64,000 bases of DNA from Massilia sp. METH4 (lineage in GTDB: Bacteria > Pseudomonadota > Gammaproteobacteria > Burkholderiales > Burkholderiaceae_D): positions 5,580,001 through 5,644,000 of the forward strand of contig NZ_CP146614.1 in NCBI RefSeq assembly GCF_037094685.1, given 5' to 3'. The notes under the pieces were generated by a model, which worked only from the letters and a program-made list of their open reading frames with translations, was not told the origin of the DNA and searched no databases. The translations under genes and the position numbers were made by a program. Shown piece by piece: positions 8,146 to 15,848 of the stretch. How positions within the stretch are numbered: the first letter of the stretch is position 1; each line of letters begins with the position of its first letter.

Positions 8146-11100
8146 CCACCCTCCTTCATCGCGGCCGGCAGCACGGCGAGCACGCCGTCGAAATCGAGCG
8201 CCGCCATCCCGGCCGCCACGGCCGCCTGCTGCTCCTTGTCGAGCCGCGCGGCCAGCGAACCGCGCAGCGTCTCGTAGACCGTGGCCGCATCGAGGTCGCG
8301 CTCGCGCAGCAGCGCGATCCACCGGCGCACATCCTCCGGCGCGGCCTCCGGCACTTCGGGCTGTCGCTGCCCGGCCAGCCAGCGCCGCGCCGCTTCGGTC
8401 GTGGCCTCCAGCTCGCGGCCTGCGGTGTCGAACAGCCGCGCCGCATCGCCCTCACGGCCGTCGCGCAATGCCGCTTCCAGTTCCACGGTCACGCCGGCGA
8501 AGGTACGCGCGCCCAGGCTGCCGACCGAACCGCGCAGCGCATGCAGCACCTTGCCCGCCGCCGCCGGGTCGCCGCCCTGCCAGGCGTGCCGCGCCCGCGC
8601 CAGTTCGGCGGGCGCCTCGCCCGCCATGCGCGCCACGAGCGCGACCAGCGACTGCAATTGCGCCGGGTTGCGCGCCGACAGCGCCGCCAGGCGGTCCACA
8701 TCGAAACGGCGCGCCGGCGGCGCCTCGGGTTGCACGGCGGCCGGCTGCCGCCGCAGGTGTTCCTGCATACGCACCATCATCTGCTCCACATCGATCGGCT
8801 TTGGAATGAAGTCGTTCATGCCCGCGGCCAGGCATTGCTCGCGCTCGGCCGCGCTCACGCCGGCACTCATCGCCAGGATCGGCAGCCGCAAGCCGAGCCG
8901 CGTGCGCAGGATGCGCGTGGCCGTGTACCCGTCCATCACCGGCATCTGCACATCCATCAGCACGATATCGAAATCGCAGCGGTTCTGCCCCTGCTGCGCC
9001 GTCATCAGGTCGACCGCCTGCTGGCCGTCCGCCGCCGTCGTCACGACGGCGCCGGCCGGTTCCAGTATACCTTTCGCCACCAATTGGTTGAGCGCGTTAT
9101 CTTCGACCAGCAGCACACGCACTCCGGCGAGCTCGGCCAGCGGCGCCGGCGCGGCTTCGGCGGGCTCGGGCAAGGCTTGCGGGGCCGCCGCCGCGACACC
9201 GGCCAATGCCGTGCGCAGGCTGTGCGCGGTGACCGGGCGCACCAGCGGCACCGTATCGGGCACCGGGCTGGCCGGCGCGGCACCGCCCGCCAGCTGCATG
9301 AACGCGACCGGATGCCCCGGCCAGCGTGCGGCCAGGCCGTCGCGCAGTTGCGCCACCGTGGCCGCATCGCCGCCGACCAGCACGGCGTCCACCGGCATTT
9401 CCACGGCCGCCAGCGCCTGGGCCGCCGAATCGGCCCAGCCGGCCGTCCAGCCCAGCGTTTCGACGGCCCGCGCCAGGCTGGCGCGGCTGACGCGCTGGGG
9501 TTCCACGATCAAGAGGCGCAGCGGCGCCGGCCCCGGCTGCGCCAAGGGCGGGGGCGCGCACGTCAGCGGCAGGGTGACGACAAATTCGCTGCCCTCCCCC
9601 GCCACGCTCGTCACGCCGATCTGGCCACCCATCAGCTCGGCCAGCTGGCGCGCGATCGTCAGCCCCAGGCCGGTGCCGCCGTAGCGGCGCGAGATGCCGG
9701 CATCGGCCTGCTCGAACGGCGTGAACAGGCGCGAGCGTTGTTCCGGGCCGATGCCGATGCCGGTATCGCGCACGGCGAAGCGCAAGGTCACGGTATTGCC
9801 GTGCCGCGCCAGGGGCGCCACGGAGAACACCACCTGGCCGCGCTCCGTAAACTTGAGCGCATTACCGACCAGGTTCAGCAACACCTGCTGCAGGCGCGTC
9901 GCGTCGCCGATGAAGGCGGTCGGCAGGTCCGGCTCCACGTCCACGACCAGTTCGAGCGGCTTGCCGCTGGCGCGCATGGCGGTGGCCACGGCTTCCACGA
10001 TCTCGTCCAGTTCGAACGGCAGCGCGGCGATGTCGACACGGCCCGCCTCGATCTTGGAAAAGTCCAGCACGTCGTCGATGATGCCGACGAGGGTCTTGCC
10101 GCACGACTGGATCATTTTTACGTACTCGCGCTGCTGCGGCGCCAGCCCGGATTGCTCCAGCAGGTGGGCCAGGCCCAGCACCGCGTTCATGGGCGTGCGG
10201 ATCTCGTGGCTCACATTGGCCACGAATTCGCTCTTCGCTCGGCTGGCGGCCTGGGCCAGGCGCTCGTTGCGCGCCTGGGCCAGCTCGGCCATCTTGCGGT
10301 CGGTGATGTCCATGGCCATCACGTGGAAGCCCTGCACGGCGCCATCGGCGCCGATGCTGGGAATATAGGAAGCCATCATGTGGCGCGGCCAGCCCGCCAC
10401 ATCGAACTCGGCTTCGAAATCGACGGCCTGCCCGGCCAGCACCGTATCGATATGGCTGCGCAGCCTGTCGTACATGGCGGGGCCGACCAGGTCGCCCAGG
10501 CGGCGCCCCAGCATGCATTCCGGCGGCATGCCCAGCAGCGTCTCGAAACGGCGGTTGGCAAAACGGTACACCTGCTCCCGGTCGAGGTAGGCGATCAGCG
10601 CGGGACTGTTGTCGGCGATCGTGCGCAGGAAGCGTTCGCTGTCGGCCAGCTCGCGCTCGATGCGGCGCCGTTCGGTGATGTCGTCCAGGAAGGCGCCGAA
10701 CGAGCGCGTGCCGTCGACCTCGATCAGGCCGATCGTCATCTCCACCGGCACCTCGCTGCCGTCGCGGCGCAGCGCCATCAGCTCGATGCGCCGGCCCAGC
10801 ACGGTGCTGGCACCGCCGGCCAGGAAGCGTGCCAGCCCGGCCTGGTGCGCGGCGCGCAGCGCCACCGGCACGATCACCTCGTGCAGCGGCAAGCCCGCGA
10901 CCTCGGCGCGCGCCCAGCCGAACAGCTGTTCGGCACGGGGGTTCCAGTCCGTGATGCAGCCGTCGCTGCCCATGCCGATGAAGGCATCGTGCGCCGTTTC
11001 CAGGATCGCGCGGGTGCGCGCCTCGTTGTGGCGCACGGACTGCAGCGACTGCGCCACGTCGCGCGTGCGCTGCGCCACCCTTTCCTCGAGCTCGGCGTTC

Positions 11101-12263
11101 ACCTGGGTCAGCTGGCGCTCCTTGTCCTTCAGCCGCGACAGGCTGGTGTTCACGGCGCCCGTCAGGGCCGCCAGTTCCGCGAAGCTGCCCTGCGGCACCT
11201 CGATTGAATGGTGTCCGCCCTTTTCGATGTCGGCGGCCAGCAGGGCGGCCTTTTGCAGCGGCCGCGTAATGCGGCGCGAAACGCGCCAGCCGACCAGCGA
11301 GAATGCCAGCGCCACGGCCACGCCGACCATGAACACGCGCATCTGCAGCGACCTTACCTCGGCATAGGCCGAGCGCGTGTCCTGCCGGGTCAGCACGAGC
11401 CAGCCGAGGCCGGGGTAGCTGCCGTGGCCGCGGGTGACGGCGCCGCCGACCAGGTAGTCGCGCCCGTCGGGCCAGCGCTGTTCCGCATAGCGTCGCGTAC
11501 CGCTGCGCAGCGCGTCGAGCATGGCCGGCTGCACGACGGCGCCCGTCACCGAAGCCGGGCCGGCCAGCACCTTGCCGTCGAGCGCAACGATCAGCGTTTC
11601 GCCATCGCCACCGCCGGCCGCATCGATCTGCTGGCGCATCAACTCGGCCCAGCGCCAGTTCAGGTGCGCGGCCACCACCCCGGCCATCCGCCCATCCGTA
11701 CCCTGCACCGGGAACGCCACATCGACGAAACGGTGCGGCGCGCCATCCTCCTGGGGCAGCAGCCTGGCGAGCAGCTTGGCGTCGTGCACGTCGTGCACGT
11801 GGCGCCCTTCGCGCGCGCCGGCAAACCACGGCCGCCTGGTGACGTCGGCCCCTTCGAGCATGCCGCCCGTCGCGACGCTCACCTTGCCGTCGACGCCGGC
11901 CAGGCCGATCCAGGCGTACAGCGGATAGCTCGCCTGCAGGTTTTCCACGATGCGGCGCTTGTCCGCCAGTGGCGTTTCCGGCGCGGCGAATTCGCGGCGC
12001 GACGCCAGCAGCCTTACCTCGCGGTAGCGCTCGTGCATCGTGCTGTCGAGCTGCTGGGCGGCGTAGGCGGCGCGGTCGGCCAGTCCGGCGCCGACCGAGC
12101 GCTTCAGTTCGTCCGTCGCCAGGTCGCCAAGCAGCACCACGAGAACGGTGGTCGACAGCAGCGCGGACAACGCCAGCCACCACGACAGGTAACTGCCGAG
12201 ACGGCGGCGCGGCAACAGCCGCGTAATGATGGAGGGGGTGGCGCTCCCCGGAGAACGAAACAT
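8142..12263 (-). CDS. Hybrid sensor histidine kinase with Cache, HAMP, two PAS, pseudo-REC, REC and Hpt
   Basis: A 1373-residue membrane sensor kinase. Order: TM helix about 25-47; periplasmic double-Cache-like sensor 50-310; TM helix 315-338; HAMP 340-390; two PAS domains about 410-535 and 540-660; HisKA with phospho-acceptor H686 (NVSHEIRTPMN); ATPase domain with N box (LLNLVGNALKF), RDTGIGIGPE and GGTGLGLTIA; a degenerate receiver at about 920-1040 (LRLLIVEPQ, no acceptor aspartate in VDAVLVGGD); a true receiver about 1055-1180 with D1104 (VLMDVQMPVMDG) and FIPKP; and a C-terminal Hpt with H1241 (LHALRGSVGS). This is a full internal phosphorelay, expected to end on the coupled REC-GGDEF protein. 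The periplasmic ligand is unknown. The gene is unusually complete, with both REC and Hpt in one chain. Confidence 0.95.
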   Translation of the reverse strand: MFRSPGSATPSIITRLLPRRRLGSYLSWWLALSALLSTTVLVVLLGDLATDELKRSVGAGLADRAAYAAQQLDSTMHERYREVRLLASRREFAAPETPLADKRRIVENLQASYPLYAWIGLAGVDGKVSVATGGMLEGADVTRRPWFAGAREGRHVHDVHDAKLLARLLPQEDGAPHRFVDVAFPVQGTDGRMAGVVAAHLNWRWAELMRQQIDAAGGGDGETLIVALDGKVLAGPASVTGAVVQPAMLDALRSGTRRYAEQRWPDGRDYLVGGAVTRGHGSYPGLGWLVLTRQDTRSAYAEVRSLQMRVFMVGVAVALAFSLVGWRVSRRITRPLQKAALLAADIEKGGHHSIEVPQGSFAELAALTGAVNTSLSRLKDKERQLTQVNAELEERVAQRTRDVAQSLQSVRHNEARTRAILETAHDAFIGMGSDGCITDWNPRAEQLFGWARAEVAGLPLHEVIVPVALRAAHQAGLARFLAGGASTVLGRRIELMALRRDGSEVPVEMTIGLIEVDGTRSFGAFLDDITERRRIERELADSERFLRTIADNSPALIAYLDREQVYRFANRRFETLLGMPPECMLGRRLGDLVGPAMYDRLRSHIDTVLAGQAVDFEAEFDVAGWPRHMMASYIPSIGADGAVQGFHVMAMDITDRKMAELAQARNERLAQAASRAKSEFVANVSHEIRTPMNAVLGLAHLLEQSGLAPQQREYVKMIQSCGKTLVGIIDDVLDFSKIEAGRVDIAALPFELDEIVEAVATAMRASGKPLELVVDVEPDLPTAFIGDATRLQQVLLNLVGNALKFTERGQVVFSVAPLARHGNTVTLRFAVRDTGIGIGPEQRSRLFTPFEQADAGISRRYGGTGLGLTIARQLAELMGGQIGVTSVAGEGSEFVVTLPLTCAPPPLAQPGPAPLRLLIVEPQRVSRASLARAVETLGWTAGWADSAAQALAAVEMPVDAVLVGGDAATVAQLRDGLAARWPGHPVAFMQLAGGAAPASPVPDTVPLVRPVTAHSLRTALAGVAAAAPQALPEPAEAAPAPLAELAGVRVLLVEDNALNQLVAKGILEPAGAVVTTAADGQQAVDLMTAQQGQNRCDFDIVLMDVQMPVMDGYTATRILRTRLGLRLPILAMSAGVSAAEREQCLAAGMNDFIPKPIDVEQMMVRMQEHLRRQPAAVQPEAPPARRFDVDRLAALSARNPAQLQSLVALVARMAGEAPAELARARHAWQGGDPAAAGKVLHALRGSVGSLGARTFAGVTVELEAALRDGREGDAARLFDTAGRELEATTEAARRWLAGQRQPEVPEAAPEDVRRWIALLRERDLDAATVYETLRGSLAARLDKEQQAAVAAGMAALDFDGVLAVLPAAMKEGG

Positions 12264-12474
12264 CGGTGCTTCCTGAAATAGTGATAAGGCTCAGGAACCG
12301 GGGGCGGGGGTTCGCAAAATGACTGGCGGCCGCGCGTCGCGGGGACGGGCGGCGGGAATCGCCAGTGTAACCCGGCTGGCGCCGCGAACGGGCGCCGCGG
12401 GCCATTTTTTGCGGTCGGATCGACCTCGGATGTTGCCTTGGCGCATCACTCCTCGACGCGCCTCGGCCGGGGCA

Positions 12475-12837
12475 TCAGGCGGCGCGCAGGCCCATCGCCG
12501 GCACGTCGTTCTGCGAGAATGCCACGCGGAACTTGCCGCGGCGGTCGCCCATCAGGATGCGCAGGTCGCCGATCGCGATGTCGGATACTTCGTGCATGCG
12601 GATCAGCAGGGACGCGCCGATTGCGAGGCGGTAGTGGCGGATCTTGCTGATCACGGGTGGAGCCACGTCCAGGAGGCGGGCCAGCGCAGCGTCGTTCTTC
12701 AGGTCCAGGCGGTCGATCAGGTGGTCCAGCAGGCGGTTCGGGTCGTAGTTCAGCAGCGGGTCATCGTTCTTCGCGCTGGTGTTGGCGGCGGCAATGTGGT
12801 TGGTGGTGGTGCCGGCGGCGGTGGTAAAGGTCGTCAT
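12475..12837 (-). CDS. Small HTH-like protein, paralogue of the gene at 29144
   Basis: A 120-residue protein of unknown function. The core LKNDAALARLLDVAPPVISK reads like an XRE/Cro-type helix-turn-helix (AALARLLDV-xx-xxISKIR), then GASLLIRMHEVSDIAIGDL and LMGDRRGKF. About 80 residues align without gaps with the protein at 29144-29470 (PNRLLD.LID...LKNDAALAR.L.VAPPVISKIRH). The N-terminal 35 residues are Thr/Ala-rich and not shared. Start ATG 12837 follows GGAGAACGTT. It is probably a small DNA-binding regulator; the DNA-binding role is inferred. Both paralogues have an ATTGC-N18-GCAAT dyad upstream. Confidence 0.82.
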   Translation of the reverse strand: MTTFTTAAGTTTNHIAAANTSAKNDDPLLNYDPNRLLDHLIDRLDLKNDAALARLLDVAPPVISKIRHYRLAIGASLLIRMHEVSDIAIGDLRILMGDRRGKFRVAFSQNDVPAMGLRAA

Positions 12838-13027
12838 AACGTTCTCCAGAGTTTGCAATTCACGGCCCGGATCGGGCTTTGTCGGCCGGTATGCGGGCGA
12901 AGGCCGCGGATGGGCGTCGCTGTCGTTACCGGTGGTGTGAGATGCGCCAGGAGCGGCGTCCCCGCGGAGGTGCGGAAGGGAACTCGGTCCGCGCGGCAGG
13001 AGTTTAGGGGCGGCGGAGTGTTCCCAT

Positions 13028-13055
13028 ATTGCACGAAAAATTCTTTATATGCAAT
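13028..13055 (-). promoter_or_regulatory. Dyad/promoter upstream of the HTH-like gene
   Basis: Read on either strand: ATTGC, 18 bases, GCAAT. On the minus strand TTGCAT, 18 bases, AATATG also fits a weak sigma-70 promoter for the 12475 gene. The same dyad with exactly 18 bases between arms lies at 29574-29601 before its paralogue. Candidate autoregulatory operator. The remainder of the gene-free stretch 12838-13155 shows no other structure I could identify. Confidence 0.45.
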
Positions 13056-13155
13056 CGTCATCGCAACTGTAGTTTTTTCGCAATCGCATCCAGCGCCGCG
13101 CCGCGCGAACGCGCGCGGCGTTAGGATGGGTGCAAAACGATACGAGGAGATCGCG

Positions 13156-15312
13156 ATGGGACCTGAAGGGCGTGAAGCGCAGGATCCCCCGGTTCCCGCC
13201 GTGCGGGCGCTGGCGGGCGACCGGCTGCCCGAATTGCTCGACCACCTGCCCGCGGGCGTCGTCGTGCTCGACGCTGGCGGCGTGGTGGTGTCGGCGAACC
13301 ACGCGGCCGCGCGATTGCTGGGCCGCGACGCCGGCAAGATGGTGGGCCTGACGGCATCGAGTATCGAATGGGGGCTGCTGGACCGGCATGGCGAGCCGCT
13401 TCCCGAACAGCTCTACCCCGTGTGGCGCGTGCTCACGCGGCGCACCGACGTCGCCGATTGCGTCGTCGGCGTCAAGCGTCAAGACGAGAATGAAATCAGC
13501 TGGTTGCTGTGCAACGGCTACCCGGTTTTCGACCCGGCCGGGAAAGTGCAGGAAGCCGTCGTGTGCTTCACCGATTGCACCGAACTCAAGCGCACTGAGG
13601 AACAGCTGCGCAAGTCCGAGGAGCGGCTGCGTCTCGTGCTGCTGGGCTCCAACGACGCGACCTGGGACATCGACCTGCGCACCGGCGGGGTCTACTATTC
13701 CGGCCGCTGGTGGGACATGCTCGGCTACCCGTCCGACACGGTCGCGACCAGCAACGACAGCTGGCGCCACTTCATGCACCCGGACGACCTGCCCGTCGTC
13801 GACAGCTTCCTGCAAGCGTTGCTGAAGGGCCACGAGCGCACCTATTCGATCGAATTCCGCCTGGCCCACCGCGACGGGCACTACGTGCCGGTGCTGGCGC
13901 GCGGCTACGTGCTGCGCGACGAAAGCGGCCGTGCCCTGCGCGTCTCGGGCACCAACACCGACCTTACCGAACGCAAGGAGGCGGAACGGCGCATCTACGA
14001 GCTGGCCTACTTCGACCAGCTGACCGGCTTGCCGAACCGCCGCCACCTGCTCGAGCAGATGCAGCGCCTCGCCAGCCGCGCCTCGCGCGTGCCCACCATC
14101 GGCGCCCTGCTGTTCATCGACCTCGACAACTTCAAGCAGATCAACGACACCCTAGGGCATGCGGCCGGCGACCTGATGCTGCGCCAGGTGGCCGAACGGC
14201 TGCGCCACGCCGTGCGCGAGACGGACCTGCTGGCCCGGCTGGGCGGCGACGAATTCATCGTGGCGCTGGAAGATCTGGGCACGACCGCGGACGAGGCGGC
14301 GGTCGAGGCCGGGAAAGTGGCGCACAAGATTCTCGCCGTGCTGGCGCGCCCGCACCCGCTGGGCCGGCACGCGGGCGGGCGCAGCTGCACGATCACCCCG
14401 TCCATCGGCGTGGCCCTGTTCGGCCACCAGCGCGGCAGCGTCGAGGCGGCGCTGCGCCAGGCCGATATCGCGATGTACCACGCCAAGAGCGCGGGCCGCG
14501 ACACGGTGCGCTTCTTCGACCCGGCCATGCAGGCCGCCATCGACGCGCGCAGCGCGATGGAGGCGGACCTGCGCGAGGGCTTGCGCGCGCACAGCTTCCC
14601 GCTCCACTGCCAGCCGCAATTCGGGGCCGACGGCCGCGTGGTGGGCGGCGAAGTGCTGCTGCGCTGGCAGCATCCGCGGCGCGGCCTGGTGGGGCCGGCC
14701 GACTTCATCGGCCTGGCCGAAAGCACCGGGCTGATCGTGGGCATCGGCCTGCAGGCGCTGCGCGATGCCTGCCTGTGCCTGGAACGGTGGTCGCACATCC
14801 CCGGCCTTGCAGAGCTGACGCTGGCCGTCAACGTCAGCGCCTGCCAGTTGCAGCAGCCCGATTTTCCGGAACGGGTGCTGGCCGTTCTGGCGGAAACGGG
14901 AGCGCCGCCCTCCCGGCTGTCGCTGGAGCTGACCGAAAGCGCCTTCGCGCGCGACGTGGACGACGTGATCGCCAAGATGACGCGCCTGCGCGCGCACGGC
15001 GTGCTGTTCTCGCTGGACGATTTCGGCACCGGCTATTCCTCGCTCAGCTACCTGAAGCAGTTCCCCCTGTCCGCCCTGAAGGTGGACCGCTCCTTCGTCA
15101 GCGATGTGGAACATGTGGCGAATGCGGGGGCGATCGCCGAGCTGATCGTATCGCTCGGCAAGACCCTGGGCCTGAAGGTGATCGCCGAGGGCGTGGAGAA
15201 CGAACACCAGTTCGCCTTCCTGCGCGAGCACGAATGCGACGCCTACCAGGGCTTCCTGTTCGCACCACCGCTGCCGATCGGCGAATTCGAGCGGCGCTAC
15301 GCGGTGGCTTGA
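13156..15312 (+). CDS. PAS-PAS-GGDEF-EAL cyclic-di-GMP enzyme
   Basis: A 718-residue protein with both c-di-GMP synthesis and hydrolysis domains. Two PAS domains occupy about residues 20-145 and 150-275 (the second ends SGTNTDLTERKEAERR). GGDEF begins at about 285 (YFDQLTGLPNRRHLLEQM); the active site LGGDEF is at about 362-367 and is preceded by the inhibitory site RETD. The EAL domain follows at about 480, with EVL in place of EAL (E499, GGEVLLRW), NVSA, ELTES, SLDDFGTGYSSLSYLK, KVDRSF, AEGVE and YQGF, so the metal and catalytic ligands look intact. Start ATG 13156 is six bases after AGGAG. No membrane segment was seen. Net direction (cyclase or phosphodiesterase) cannot be told from sequence. 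Confidence 0.94.
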   Translation: MGPEGREAQDPPVPAVRALAGDRLPELLDHLPAGVVVLDAGGVVVSANHAAARLLGRDAGKMVGLTASSIEWGLLDRHGEPLPEQLYPVWRVLTRRTDVADCVVGVKRQDENEISWLLCNGYPVFDPAGKVQEAVVCFTDCTELKRTEEQLRKSEERLRLVLLGSNDATWDIDLRTGGVYYSGRWWDMLGYPSDTVATSNDSWRHFMHPDDLPVVDSFLQALLKGHERTYSIEFRLAHRDGHYVPVLARGYVLRDESGRALRVSGTNTDLTERKEAERRIYELAYFDQLTGLPNRRHLLEQMQRLASRASRVPTIGALLFIDLDNFKQINDTLGHAAGDLMLRQVAERLRHAVRETDLLARLGGDEFIVALEDLGTTADEAAVEAGKVAHKILAVLARPHPLGRHAGGRSCTITPSIGVALFGHQRGSVEAALRQADIAMYHAKSAGRDTVRFFDPAMQAAIDARSAMEADLREGLRAHSFPLHCQPQFGADGRVVGGEVLLRWQHPRRGLVGPADFIGLAESTGLIVGIGLQALRDACLCLERWSHIPGLAELTLAVNVSACQLQQPDFPERVLAVLAETGAPPSRLSLELTESAFARDVDDVIAKMTRLRAHGVLFSLDDFGTGYSSLSYLKQFPLSALKVDRSFVSDVEHVANAGAIAELIVSLGKTLGLKVIAEGVENEHQFAFLREHECDAYQGFLFAPPLPIGEFERRYAVA

Positions 15313-15416
15313 CTTGCATCTTGCAACCTAAGCTCTGCAACAAAAAATACATGAGCCAGCTTGACTTGCGGTTTGCAACAGCGGATGCTGTGAAGCGGAC
15401 CCGATGGAGAGCACGG

Positions 15417-15677
15417 ATGAGCGACGCGAAGGGCAACGGCAAGCGCGATGGCCGCGGCAACAGTGAAGACCGGCGCAACAATGCCGCTCTTGCGGCCGTC
15501 GTCGACCAGGGTATCCGCTTCGACAAGGAACGCGGCGCGGCACTCGCCTGGGCTTACCTGGCGCAGCATGGCGTGTCGCCCGAAACGATCCTGCGTGTGC
15601 TGCAGGCGCCGGCCGGCGGCCCGCCGCCGCGCCGCAACGGCCCCGGCATGGTCGACGGCGCACCGTTCCGGTGTTGA
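15417..15677 (+). CDS. Small conserved-core protein (RVL family member A)
   Basis: An 86-residue protein of unknown function, very basic at its N-terminus (KGNGKRDGRGNSEDRR). The region YLAQHGVSPETILRVLQAP aligns without gaps to two other small proteins here: YMQRAGVPREIALRVLCAP (60159 gene) and FLTRKRIKPSVIKRVLACP (30184 gene). Start ATG 15417 follows GGAGAGCACGG; an earlier in-frame ATG near 15351 would add 22 residues without a clear ribosome site. It follows the GGDEF-EAL gene by 104 bp on the same strand. The pattern suggests two short helices ending in a conserved RVL; a role is not known. Confidence 0.68.
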   Translation: MSDAKGNGKRDGRGNSEDRRNNAALAAVVDQGIRFDKERGAALAWAYLAQHGVSPETILRVLQAPAGGPPPRRNGPGMVDGAPFRC

Positions 15678-15699
15678 GCTCCGGCGGCCCTGCCCGCCG

Positions 15700-15798
15700 T
15701 TGATCCGCGCCATTGATTCACGCCGTTGATTCACGCCGTTGATTCACGCCGTTGATTCGCACCATTGATCCGCGCCGTTAAGTCGCGCCGTTAAGTCA
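15700..15798. repeat. 13-bp tandem repeat, about 7.5 copies
   Basis: Units of TTGATTCACGCCG repeat head-to-tail: copies start at 15700, 15713, 15726, 15739, 15752, 15765, 15778 and 15791 (partial). The central three are identical; outer ones vary, and the last two read TTAAGTCGCGCCG and TTAAGTCAA. It lies between the 86-residue gene and the GAF-PAS cyclase, so it is non-coding and a likely variable-number minisatellite. Confidence 0.9.
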
Positions 15799-15848
15799 AT
15801 TCGCGAGTCACTCCTTACTACCATCCAGCGCAGCCGCTACAATGGGCC

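Noticed and set aside
15351..15416. Earlier start for the 86-residue protein (MSQLDLRFATADAVK)
   Set aside because: No ribosome site, and the added residues are not shared with the other two family members.
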